Assembly (NCBI GenBank): GCA_949752795.1
Contig: OX457072.1
Coordinates: 1,674,001 to 1,738,000 of the forward strand
Length of the DNA stretch: 64,000 nucleotides
Reading direction: 5' to 3'
DNA from: Hyperoodon ampullatus
Lineage: Eukaryota; Chordata; Mammalia; Artiodactyla; Ziphiidae
The translations under genes were made by a program, and so were the position numbers. Positions 50,825 through 61,521 of the stretch are shown here, piece by piece. The notes under the pieces were generated by a model. The model saw nothing but the letters and a program-made list of their open reading frames with translations. It ran no database searches and was not told the DNA's origin. Each line of letters opens with the position of its first letter. Position 1 is the first letter of the stretch.

Positions 50825-52679
50825 AAGTAAATATGGGAGTTGATGGATATGTTGATTAACTAGATGGGAAGCATTCTTCCACAATATATGTGTATATTAA
50901 ATCACTTTAATCGTTTACATTTTTTTTATATCCCTTCCTAGCAGGGGTATAGGGCTTTGGGGAATGTATAGGAAGGAATGGGTAAGGGTATGTTTGTTCA
51001 GTTTGTATTCTAATGACTCTGTGAATGCTCATTCTTGGGCCTTCCCTGATACCCCCATTATATTACAGCTCTTGTGACTGGGTGTGCCTGATCTCGTGTT
51101 CATTACTGAGTAAGTGGCATCAGTGTTGACTAAGAACTCTGCAGTCTTTCTCCCTATGTCCAATGTCAGCCAGGGCTCCTTGAGGGTCAGTCAGAGCGCC
51201 CGCTTAGGAGCCCCTGGGCCCCATAGTTCAACATCTGTTCAAACCATATGCTTTGGAGGTAGTGGCCAGGATCTGCCATTTCCGTCCCCCTGCGGGGACT
51301 GTGAGGGATTCTCCCTTCCAGTGCCCCTTTTGTTTGGGGGTAGGCTATTAGGGTGCATTCTGCAGAATTGGAAGTTTTCTGGGTATCATCAGCAACCCGA
51401 AAACATTTAATCTTCCTATGTAGTACACCCTGGCCCCAATACCGGCTGTGAGATGGAGAAAGTTGGCCCGTCGATGGGTCTCTAAATTATAACACCATTA
51501 TTTTATTACCCAGATTCTATTTTTATTTCCTGGGAATTTGTTAATGGGCTTTGCTGGTGACACTTTGCAGTTTGAATTTTTAAAATATTACTTATCTTGG
51601 TTACTGAGTGTTTTTTGGTGTATTTAAGTAGAGTGCCTCATTTGCCTTGCCCTGGTCCTTACTTTACATTTTTATTTGTCAATTTATACCTCAATAAAGC
51701 TGAAAAAATAGGTAAGTCTTCGAAATATTTACCTGAAAAGTGTATGATACATGGTTGGCAGTTCGCTTGTCATTTCATAGGTATAGGAAACTATTTTCTT
51801 TTAATTCTACTTGTTTCTAAAATATTCTATTTGAAATATCCTTATGCTTATATTGCTTATTTGTTTCTTTTTTTAAAATAAGATTAAGTGATACAGTTTT
51901 TCTTTAGAGTTATTATTTGCTGTGACAAGTGTAGGATGAATTTTCTGAAAATGCATTATGTCTCCTCAACCATATAATCATTTCACAGGAGTCAAGGTAA
52001 TGATGAGAAACAGGAAGTGCCTTTTGGTCTTTCTGCAGAACTGAGAACAACCCTTTTCCTTGGCATAGAAAGTGATTAGGTCGATCTTTGGCATGGATAA
52101 CAAACATGAAGAAATATCCCTTACAGATCCGATAATCCCATTTTTATTAGTTACATCCTCAGCTCATTCCTCCAAGTTACATTCAGTTCAAACTAATAAA
52201 ATTGTATTTAAAGATAATTCTTGAAAAATATCAGTATATCATTCTTAATATTACAGCTTCCAGCAAATTATAGAGGTGGGAAGAGACAGCAAGCTCAAAT
52301 TTCACAGTCTTAGGAAGCTCAAATATTTCCTTCTCATGATTATGTACACCACTTTAATCTCTTTTTTCCTCTTGCCAATGCAGAGAAGTCATAAACACAG
52401 AGAAACTGTAAGTTTTATCAAATTGAATTAAAATTAAAGACTGACTTAATTAAGAAATAATATAATGATTAAGTTGATATAATTCATAACTAAAATTTTA
52501 TATCATTGCAATGGCCCCAGACTGACAGGGCAATTTAACCCTGTTGTTCGTTGGAAGACTTTCTTGCTATAAAACTCACAACTCTATTATTTTTAAGATA
52601 AGTTTGTTATAAAACCATTATTAATAATACACAGTGTGTGCTATTTTAAAAATGGGATTTTATAAAATATAATACATGT

Positions 52680-52983
52680 ATAGAAAGTTCATAAAACATA
52701 GATGTATAGCTTGATTATTCAAAAGCCAAACCCCTGTGTAACCACAATCTGGGTCAAGAAAAGTGGGTTGTTCCAGCTCAGATTCTGTTTCCCCCTCTGT
52801 ATTCTTTCCCATGCACAACTGGCTTGCAGGCTTCTAGAGTAACTACTATCCTGACCGTTTGTCTTCTTTGCTGAAGTACTTTTTATTCCAACCAAGAATG
52901 CATTCCAAAACACGACTATAGTTTATCTTAATCAAATCATATATATATATATATATATATATTTGATATAGGTTTTATATATA

Positions 52984-53023
<40 letters not shown>

Positions 53024-54010
53024 TATATATCTCCTTTTATTCAACACGGCGTTCTGTGAGGTTCACTTCTGTTGTTCCACATAACTACAGCGTAGTCATT
53101 TTCCTTGCTGTATGCTGTTCCTTTATGATATCACAGTTTGTTACTATATTCATCTACAGAATGTATCGTAGGGTACATGGTTTATTTTAAGCCATTTGTA
53201 CATGGCTGGGACCAAGAATAATGTTACAAGGAACATCCTTGCCATGTGCCTCAGGGCACATATATACACAGTGGGTTGAGTTTATATTAGAAGTGAAGGA
53301 TCAAAGCCTCACCAGCTGTCAGAAATGCATAATGGTTTAAAACTGTGATGGTTTCAGGTCTTCCATTTAAGAATCTAATTCATTTTGAACTGATTTTTTA
53401 TACTGTGTAAGATAAAGGTCCAATTTCATTCTTCTTCAAGTGGATATTAAGTTTTCCCAACACCATTTACTGAAGAGACTATCCATCCCCCATTGGGTGT
53501 TCTTGGCACCTTTGTCAAAGATCTGTGGACCATATACGTATGCATGGTTTTATTTCTATATTTTCTACTCTGCTCCATTGGTCTACATCTGCTTTTAGGC
53601 CAGTGTCTTACTCCTTTGATTATTGCTATTTTGTAACACATTTTAAAATCAGCACATGAAATGCCTCTAGGTTGTTCTTCTTACTCAGTATTGATGTGGC
53701 TCTTCAGGGTCTTTTGTGGTACCCTGTGAATTTTAGGATGATCTTCCTACTTCTGTAAAGAAAGCCGTATGGATTTTGATAGGGATTGCATTGCTTTGGT
53801 AGGTCACTTTGGATATTATGGATATCTTAAAATACTAATTCTTCCAGTTCATGAACACAGATGTCTTTCTATTTATCTGTATCTTTAATTCCCTTCGTTA
53901 ATGCTTTATAATTCTCAGTGTACAAGTCTTTCACCTTTTTGGTTAAGTTTATTCCTAAGTGTTTTATCCCCTTGTTGTTATTGTGAATGAGATTGTTTTC
54001 TTAATTTCAT
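52680..54010 (-). mobile_element. L1M LINE, 3' UTR and ORF2 end, antisense
   Basis: The left part is an antisense 3' UTR ('GTAACTACTATCCTGACC', 'TCATTTTCCTTGCTGTATGC'). The right part is the antisense end of ORF2 ('AGTTTTCCCAACACCATTTA', 'GTTCTTGGCACCTTTGTCAA', 'TGATAGGGATTGCATTG', 'GTGTACAAGTCTTTCACC'). TA microsatellites interrupt it at 52938-53020. It is decayed, with no intact frame. Confidence 0.85.
52938..53020. repeat. Twin (TA)n microsatellites
   Basis: Two TA tracts (52938-52962 and 52976-53020) are separated by a 13-base spacer, and the second contains a short GT run. Confidence 0.95.
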
Positions 54011-54516
54011 TCAAAGACTTGTGAATGAACTCCTTCAAATAAAGTTAAAAATAGCTAAAGGGAACAAATTAAGGACCAAGATAGTAATGGAATAACTAAA
54101 TTTAAAAAGAAATGAAAGCCAGGAAAAACTTTGAATCACATTTTAAAGCAGGTAAAATGTTTCCAAAGTTTAAAAATAGCATTTCTATGGTTTTTTTTTC
54201 CATTTCATTACCTAGTGTGTTCCATATATTTGTCATAAAAGATCTTAGCAAATGTTTTGAATAATCTGCTCAGTATTGTGTTTCTTTGAGGATTAAATCT
54301 GCTTTTAGGAGGAAAAAGAAGGAAAAAGAAAAAAAGCAACTGTTTCTCTACAATATGGTAACAAGATAGAGTAGACCATGTCTACTGGGTCTAGTGTTAA
54401 GAGTCATTAATACCCACAAAGTTGTCTTTATGTTGCAAACAGGGACCAGTGCAACATGTTTATTTAACATTTTTGCTTCTTCCTGTCTAACTGCTATGTT
54501 TATTATCCAGATTATA

Positions 54517-54711
54517 CAGCTGTCCCTTGGTACCTGCAGAGGACTGTTTACAAAACCGAAACCTGCAGATGCTCAAGTGCCACAAACCCCTCTCCCATAT
54601 CCGCGGGTTCTAATTTGCAAATTCAAACAACTGCGGATTGTGTACTGTGTTTACAATCCGCAGTTGGTTGAATCCGTCAGTGCGTGCGGAACCCTTACTC
54701 AGGGCCGAATG
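54517..54711 (+). mobile_element. MER2-like Tigger-family DNA transposon
   Basis: It starts 'CAGCTGTCCCTTGGTACCTG' and ends 'ACTCAGGGCCGAATG', which are diverged inverted ends. Internal 'CCGCAGTTGGTTGAATCCG' is typical. TA dinucleotides lie on both sides (54515-54516, 54712-54713), as expected for mariner/Tigger insertion. The 54394-54894 open frame crosses it and is not a gene. Confidence 0.85.
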
Positions 54712-55139
54712 TACTATATTAATTGTCACCATAAAATAAGACATTCACACTTTCTAAAGCCAAAAAATCTCAACCTAATTGTTGCTGAGGCAACAAACAG
54801 CACAATAGATATGTACAATCTGCTTCCGAATAATTTTATATGTGATTCTGAGCTAATGGTAACGCAACATTTAACTGCATTAACCTCCCTGTAATATTTC
54901 TCAGGTTGAGGACGACTTACATGTAAATAGGAAGGTGTTTTGTTGAGGTTTTTTTTTTTTCCCCGTGGAAAGCAAACACAAAGTTAGACTAGTGATATAC
55001 TATAAGTCAAAATATTTCTCTTCTCTGAATATATTTGTCAGTTGAAAGAAAGCAGTGCCCAGTTGCTGTGACTTTCAGACTTAATCCATCAGTATAAATA
55101 TAGATACATAACAATATCCTAAATTTGGGTTAGCCCTAT

Positions 55140-55300
55140 TAAATCATGAAAAAAAATTTGCTGCATATGAAATTCTAGGCTGGTTGTTGTTCTCATTTTA
55201 TACATTGAAGTTTATGTTCCATGATATTCTGGTTTTCATTCTTTCTCTTGAGAAATCAGTTATCAATGTAATTGTTGGTTCCGTGAAGGTAACATGTTTG
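55140..55300 (-). mobile_element. Short L1M fragment, antisense
   Basis: The blocks 'GCTGCATATGAAATTCTAGG', 'GTTCCATGATATTCTGG' and 'GAGAAATCAGTTATCAATG' match the same L1M region as 24000-24200. It ends about 220 bp upstream of the 55517 exon. Confidence 0.65.
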
Positions 55301-55516
55301 TTTGTTGATAAACATTGATGGAAACATATTATAAAATCTTATGAGTGGTTCACACTCATTTATTGAAGGTAAATCTGGTTAATATACTTTTTGCATGAAT
55401 TAAACTGATAATTTTATGAGAAAATTAAAATACCACAAAAGATACAAAAAAAAAAACACAAAAGCCACCTGAAATGAGGCTTTTTTGACAGGTAATCATG
55501 TTCTGTTTCCTTGCAG

Positions 55517-55633
55517 ATTGTCTACATGGGCTGGTGTGAAACACGGGAACAAGACCCCCTTCAGGACCGCGCGTACTCGCCGACGTTCCTAGCCCTGAGG
55601 GGCTCGTGTCTTTATAAGTTTCCGGCACCTCCG
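55517..55633 (+). CDS. SNTG1: Gamma-1-syntrophin exon: start of second PH domain
   Basis: This exon of 39 codons is phase 0 at both ends. It begins IVYMGWCETREQDPLQDR and ends SCLYKFPAPP. The YMGW strand opens the second PH domain of syntrophins, and FLALRGSCLYKF forms the following strands. The acceptor is TTTCCTTGCAG, ending at 55516, and the donor is GTAAGT at 55634. The motif REQDPLQD distinguishes gamma-1 from gamma-2, which as I recall has a different, shorter sequence here. About 25 of 39 third positions are G or C, with a CpG cluster near 55570-55583, although the surrounding intron is AT-rich. An ATG occurs within the exon, but it is an internal methionine rather than a translation start. 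Confidence 0.95.
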
Positions 55634-56856
55634 GTAAGTGTTTCTGTTCAACATTCCTTATTTTTCCCATATTATCACAACAGAGTGACATCAGCTTAAC
55701 AATAACAAATGATATATTACCAATATATTTCAAAAATAAGATACAGAAAAAAATAGAAAACAGTCCAAATGCTTCTGAGAATTTCCTGCTAAAGATATAT
55801 GTTCTCGCATTAAACATTGGCTTTATAATCCTTGAAAAACCTAGAAGGCATTTCTGTTTTGACATTTATGACAGGCTGAATATGTTTATCTACATGGCAC
55901 AGGTCTGTCTAAGTCAAATCAATGGAGTTTGTGATAATCTGTTACATCCCATATCTTGTCATCAGGCTTCGTATTAAATATGTATGGCGATCTACTGCAC
56001 CTAAGTAGATTGCTTTTGGAAACATGTACTTTACACAACAGTAGATTCTCAATGAATATTTATTGCCTATAAATATTAAATGCCAGACCACTCACTTACA
56101 GGTCTAATACTACATAGGGTCTTGGCGTGATCAGGTTAGGCTTGCTGTAATTTCGAATATCTATGTCTACACAAAGTTCAGATCACCCGGAAGACAGGGG
56201 AAAAAAACATAAATATTTATACCTTTTACATTATTCCTACTCTGAATAATTTCTTATGACTGGACAGACTAATACATGTTTCAGACAGAAGTGAAACAGC
56301 TTCACTGTAGTGTTTGGTGTTTCATGATGTTCAGAACATTGTGTGACTTCCTCATGTAAACTATATCTTTCTTAAAAATCAAAGCCAGCATGGATATGGT
56401 ATCTAGTATTCTTTGCGTGTAACAGGTGGTAAATGGAGAAAAAACTATTATATGTGTGAAATATGAACACTTAGTATTTTCCATTTACAGTTAGCCAAAA
56501 CATTGGCTATGTTCCCCATATAAAAAAATGAATCCCACCCCAAAAAAACACCACTTTGTATTTATGTAGAGAGAATGCACACACTACTTAAAATACATCA
56601 AGACACTGAGCAAAGGTAAATTGTTACTTATAATATAAAACATCTGCTGAAAGAGGGAGGGAAATGGTGTGAAACTTAGGAGAAAGGAAACAGAAACATT
56701 GTTGAAGGTCAAGGACGTCTAGGAGGAGAACCTCACCACTTAGAACGGCCTAGTGCACGTGTGAAGCTTCATGTGTCCACCATAGCATATAATAAAGAGA
56801 AAAGCAGGGGCCATCTTTCTAAAACAAATGATGTATTAGTTTCTCATCTTTTCAAG
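55634..56856 (+). other. SNTG1: SNTG1 short intron of 1,223 bp
   Basis: This intron separates the two second-PH-domain exons and runs from GTAAGT to TTTTCAAG. It is AT-rich, and I see no transposon that I can name inside it. It is the only short intron in the window, so the two PH2 exons form a compact pair. Confidence 0.88.
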
Positions 56857-56928
56857 GTGACCACGTGGGACTGGACCCGAGCAGAGAAAACGTTTTCAGT
56901 TTATGAGATTATGTGCAAGGTTCTCAAG
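56857..56928 (+). CDS. SNTG1: Gamma-1-syntrophin exon: second PH domain, continued
   Basis: This exon of 24 codons is phase 0 at both ends. It reads VTTWDWTRAEKT followed by FSVYEIMCKVLK. It follows the APP end of the previous exon after a 1,223-bp intron and continues the second PH domain. The acceptor ends TTTTCAAG at 56856, and the donor is GTAGGA at 56929. Both are weaker than those of the neighbouring exons: AAG rather than CAG, and G rather than A at donor +4. The next expected segment, which begins near a DSDLLDRRKQCF-like motif in gamma-1, was not found before 64000, so the following intron exceeds 7 kb. Confidence 0.93.
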
Positions 56929-58140
56929 GTAGGACCAGCAAGCAGTGATGATTGTAATGGCTTTTCCTCGGCCAGGAGGGGTTCTGGGATAATAGGTAGT
57001 TCATGAAAACAAGTGATGCATGGATATGAAGGAAAATACAAGGTAAAGACAAAGAAAATAAAAACACGTATGAGAAAAGGTAGAGTGAAGAGAAATGGCT
57101 CGGCTTCGATAATTCTGAAGCAGATTCCGAGGTTCCTCCATCTGGGGGGGCAGTGGAAACAGGAGGAAGGTTGTCAGGGGTCCTTTGAGGATGAAGTAGA
57201 AGGTCAACTGGAAATAGTTAAACCTCAATTATTACCATAGTCCTATTTGCTGTGTAAAATACAGAAGAGGAAGATTTGGAGAAGACTTGGAATTAAAAAA
57301 TACAAAAAATATAAAGGTATACGCAAAGAAAGGTATGTTTAAAATATGTTTAAATTCCATGGTTAGGTTGTCTCTCTGGGTGTGGAAACGAATATATAAT
57401 TGTCATAAATCAATTAAATTTCTGTGCTGTACACAGGATTGTTGCAATGGAAAGTCATTGAGAATTCTGTAAAATTCCCAACAGTTTTTGTGGCCATTTT
57501 TAAGAATCAAAATGGGAATAATTTATAAAACCTAAATAATAATCTTGTTCCTTTCCAATCTGGGGTCTGTAGGGTTGGAAGTACTACAGATTGATATTAA
57601 TTCCTAGTTAAGGTTGACCTTGTTTGTGTAACCAAGGAGAACTAAGTTCCTTGTGTTTTACGTCAGTTACTTCTCTTCCAGTTAAAGAATCAGCAGAGTA
57701 GAAAATGCTGGAACATTTACAACATAATGAATAGAATCAAAAGTGTCTGAAGGCAGAGAGACAAAGAAAATATGATTACCTCCAAAGTGTTCATAATTTT
57801 TTCTTCGTCCAGAAGAATCCTAGATTAAAGCTGACATTCACAAGAGCACAAGAGCTAAATAAAAACAGAGGTCATTGCTTGCTCCTTGCTGTGGATGGTT
57901 TTGGTTCTATTGTGGGACTCATGGTGGTGGAAAAACTCTGATACCCTTGAGTTTATTGTCAGCAAAGCAGTTCTGGCAACTCCTAAAAAATGTGCCAGCA
58001 TCTGAAGAAAAGGAGATCGTACCCAGCTCCAAAGTAACTACCAAAATAACTAATGAGATAGCTTTCTAATGGAATTTTATTTTTTTACCAAAAAAAGAAC
58101 TAGTGAAATTAAAAAGAAAGAATGAAAGAGATACAGGAAA

Positions 58141-58195
58141 AAAGGAAGGAAGGGAGGGAGGGAGGGAGGGAGGGAGAGAAAGAAAAGATAAAGAA
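58141..58195. repeat. (GGGA)n / GA-rich array with G4 motif
   Basis: Six GGG tracts separated by single A residues (58152-58174) meet the classic G-quadruplex pattern on the coding strand. GGAA and GAAA units flank them. Confidence 0.95.
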
Positions 58196-58654
58196 ACCCA
58201 GAAATTAACTACCCTAACAGTTTATTTGTCCACACCCTATCCATACATTAATATAACTTTTTCATAAGAGTAATCCAGCCTGCATTTCTATATTGTTGTT
58301 TAGTCTTAAATTATTTCCAAGTAGCTACCTGGTCTTTATTTTGAACTTTTAAAAATAATGCAGTCTATAAGGACAAGTTTAAAGGAGAGACTAAGAATTA
58401 TGCCCGGCTCCATAAAAACACTCATTATTTTATTTCTCTTTTTAAAAATTATTTGTGCAAAGTTAGAATTTGGTTTGAATCTGCTTTTTCATATAATATG
58501 ACTTGAGATTTTTATGTCAGTTAATATTCTTCAAGAAATACGACTTATTGTTTTATTTTATCTATCTGATCATTTGGCCATATTTTCTGGCCAGTACCTG
58601 AGTTTTGCCATTTAGATACCTCCACATTTGTTCTATCACAAATATCACAACTGC

Positions 58655-58785
58655 CATTCTTTGATTTATTTAACAGATAATTGTTGAGTGTTGCTACTTT
58701 CCAGGTTATCGGCTAAGCACTGAACAGCTGGAGACAAACACAGAAAAAGCCCTGCTTTCATTGAGCTTACATTTTTCTTAGGGTG
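58655..58785 (+). mobile_element. L2 LINE 3' fragment
   Basis: 'ATTTAACAGATAATTGTTGAG', 'GGCTAAGCACTGAACAGCTG' and 'GCTTTCATTGAGCTTACATT' follow the familiar L2/MIR-type 3' order. Confidence 0.6.
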
Positions 58786-59674
58786 ACACACGTTTGGTTA
58801 AAGAGGCCAAAAAAAAAAAAAAAAACCCAGCAAAGAATTGATCTTTGCCCACAAACTTTTGTTAACTTCCTTTAATCTAAATTCTGAATTTTGGACATCC
58901 TGGGTGGAAATATCCTGATATGGTCAAGAGGCTAGGTTTATGTATCTAAATTGTCCCCAGAAGAGCCGTAATAATTTATACTGCTATCGTGACTATCCGA
59001 AAGTGCCCACGTATTAGCACTCTGCCCAGAGTAAAATCAAACAGCCCGTCTCATTGGTCTTCCCACATAAAATTTGCTATAAGCCTATTAGTTGCTTTGG
59101 GAAAATTTTTACCTAGATTATGAGGCCTGGAGATAATATTTTCAGACACTGATTAATACACGTCTACTGTCACTTGTTTGTACATAGGAAAGCTCTCTTC
59201 GTGAGGGCAGCGGTCATGTTCCATGCTTCCTGGATTTACACTTGACATACAGCATTATCGGTTGAGGGTTGTCTTTCACAAAGGGAAACTTCACGTAGCA
59301 CAAGAACAGAGGCATGGATGTAAGGCTCAGTGCGAAATGGCTTCTTTTCCTGCATGCAGATCAGTGCCTGGAGGAGGGCTGGCTTCCCAAGGAGCCCAGA
59401 CTCCGATGGTTGGGTCCGGGGAGCGAGTCGAAGGGGCACCTTCTGTACTCCAGTCACCCGTCCCACCACGTCACAGTCCTGTGCAGCTGGGCGAGGGGCT
59501 GGCTTCTCTCTCCAGAAAGGGGTCCCTCACAGGACGCACACTTCAGTGATCGGGACCACGGAACATCTGGCCTCGGACCACTGTCAGGAAAACCCACTCT
59601 CTTCTGACCCAAAGCTACAACCAGAACAACAAAAATGAAGCAGTAATAGGTACCCAGAATATATAGTTCATGTG

Positions 59675-59855
59675 CAGTGCCAGGTGTTGTTCTAAGTGCT
59701 TATATAATAATATATTTCATCTTTGCTACAGCACTGGGAGGCAGTTCCTATTATTCCCGTTTTACAGATATGGAAACAGAGGCAAAGAATGTTTAAATAA
59801 ATAACTCAAGGTCACACAGCTGGTAAAGTTCAGACCTAAAGATGTGAATCTTGCA
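59675..59855 (-). mobile_element. MIR SINE
   Basis: This is a clear antisense MIR: 'GTGTTGTTCTAAGTGCTTAT', 'TTTTACAGATATGGAAACAG' and 'AACTCAAGGTCACACAGCTG'. Confidence 0.85.
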
Positions 59856-60154
59856 GCCTGTCTCAAAAATCTGTGCCCATCAACGTTGTACTCTGGCTTC
59901 TTTCTCTCTCGGTATAAGCGTTGATAAATAGGAAAGAAACGCCAATGAGAAAGCCAGCCCGGCACCAAGGGGGAGAGCAAGGGTTCAGAATAAGGGACGT
60001 GGCAGAAAATGGCGACTCTCACTTCCATGTGTTGCCCTTTGCCGATGTGTCAGGCTCTGTGGACTTGTCGACCTCTTCATCTGGTCAGTGGGACGAAGAA
60101 AGCACAGGTTGTTGTGAAGATTAGCAGTTCTTTCATTGGTTTGTGAATGTTTTT

Positions 60155-60262
60155 ATTTATGAATTCATTTATCAAATATTCGTTGAGTATCATTCATGTG
60201 CCGATCGCCCCACTGGGTACCAGGGATTCAGCACAACTGTACAGGGGCCGGAGCTCACAGAA
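60155..60262 (+). mobile_element. L2 LINE 3' fragment
   Basis: 'ATTTATCAAATATTCGTTGA', 'ACTGGGTACCAGGGATTCAG' and 'GGAGCTCACAG' match the L2 3' end. It borders the CpG island. Confidence 0.55.
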
Positions 60263-60860
60263 AGCCCAGCTGATGAGGGGATTTAGAAAGTCATTTGGAC
60301 GGAGGACGCGTTGCGGTTATAGGGTTAGGAGTTCGGTGAGCGGGCGAGGAGGGCGCATCCCGGGCTCAGGAGGGCATGTGTGAGCGCGTCCAGCTGTGCG
60401 AGGAGTGTGTGTCCTTCGCCACAGCTAAAAATGCTCAGCACCGCGGTGATCTGCTTGGGTAGGAGGTCTGTGCCGGTGCTCGGGTGCGAAGACGAGAAAC
60501 AGGACTATGAACCTTATGTGAAGGACGAAGGAGAGGCCCGGCAGGAGGGCGAGCGCGGGCCGTGGCACAGCCGGCCTTCCGGTCTCCACCGTGAGATGCG
60601 CTGGGATCCGCGGAGGAGGCGGTCCCAGGGCTGCGGCGGATATCCGGGCCGGAGAGGACCGGTGCCAGGAAGGGCGGGGGCGGGGCCGGGGGGCGGGAGG
60701 GTTGGGCGGTGGAAGACGTCACCAAGGAGACGTTCCGGTCGCCATCACCCTCAAGTCAGTCACGTGTCGCAGAGGCCGTCCCCGCCCACTGCTCTGGCCC
60801 ATCTGACTCTGCAGAGCGACGGCCCGAGCTCTGAGCCTAACCAAGCAGTGCAGCCGAACG
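60230..60860. promoter_or_regulatory. Intronic CpG island, candidate promoter
   Basis: I counted roughly 42 CpG dinucleotides in 60361-60780, against near-absence in the surrounding AT-rich intron. GC-box-like GGGCGG/GGGGCGGGG clusters lie at about 60671-60700 and 60705-60711, a CRE-like GACGTCAC at 60715-60722, and an E-box CACGTG at 60761-60766. These are typical of CpG-island promoters, and preserved CpG suggests the block is unmethylated in the germ line. There is no recognised gene start here, and the open frames across it are likely chance results of high GC. It could be an alternative SNTG1 promoter, a non-coding RNA promoter or an enhancer. Confidence 0.6.
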
Positions 60861-61407
60861 GAGCTGGAGAAAGACACCGTGTTTCGCAGTCCAGACTTCA
60901 AAAAAGCCTTTAATTCTGCCTCACACTAGCGCTGTAGTGTTTCCTTGGTCTGTCCTCTGGCCTAATCCAGCAGGACGGAGGTTAAAGCTCCTTCCTTTCC
61001 CGCAACGTCAACACACACTTCGCGCTCCCCGGGGGGTGACCCTACCGCCTCCTTACGAAGTCCTCAGCCAGCGGGGCTACTGCGGCCCCCCGCAGCCCTG
61101 TCCTGACGGCCCGTCCCTGCTCTTACCTAAGGCCGACCGCTCCCCGGCAGTAGATCTCATCCCCTCTGCGCCGTGGGCACCCCGACGTTTCCATGCTGAC
61201 GCCCCCCCATGCACACGTGCTCCCTGACCTCGGCCCTGAGCTCTGAGCGTTCAACAGTGTGCACATCTGACTACTGACGTGTCCAGTAGAAATCGCAGAT
61301 GTGACGTCTCAGACTTAGGACTGGACAATCGGAGGGGAACCCAAACAGTATGGAGATTAGAGAAAAATGGAAAAAAACAAAAACTAGAATTCTGTTGTTT
61401 TTTGCAG

Positions 61408-61521
61408 AACCAGGAAGAAGGAGGGCCGGTCAGCAGATATTTTCTAGAAAGCAGCAAAGCCAGTGGCCTAGACAATGAACTGAGGCCACACTCAGGCCAC
61501 ACCGGACACACTTCACCGTAA
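61408..61521 (+). other. Candidate alternative terminal coding exon
   Basis: A T-rich tract, TTCTGTTGTTTTTTGCAG, ends at 61407. Reading in phase 0, as required after the exon ending at 56928, gives 37 codons starting NQEEGGPVSR and then TAA at 61519-61521. An AATAAA signal follows at 61604-61609. If used, it would truncate gamma-1-syntrophin within the second PH domain and drop the dystrophin-binding SU region. An open frame of 37 codons is common by chance and the peptide matches nothing I know, so this is a hypothesis only. Confidence 0.2.

Larger units (their letters stand above)
18670..55516 (+). other. SNTG1: SNTG1 intron of 36,847 bp
   Basis: This is the longest intron in the window, flanked by GTAAGA at 18670 and the TTGCAG acceptor ending at 55516. 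It carries most of the transposon load: minus-strand L1M pieces, four CHR SINEs, two MaLR LTRs, two Tigger-type elements, MER5A and several AT microsatellites. It also has a CpG-rich block at 46.6-47.3 kb. Stretches where I see no identifiable element include about 19.6-22.0, 24.5-27.1, 27.6-28.8, 31.1-33.0, 34.9-36.0, 36.3-38.6, 43.6-46.4, 48.1-49.2 and 50.8-52.6 kb. Confidence 0.88.

Noticed and set aside
54394..54894. A 166-residue plus-strand frame
   Set aside because: It crosses the MER2-like transposon from end to end and has no recognisable domain.
60380..60913. A 177-residue plus-strand frame over the CpG island
   Set aside because: The high GC content removes stop codons, several overlapping frames are also open, and composition is R/G/P-rich with no recognisable domain.
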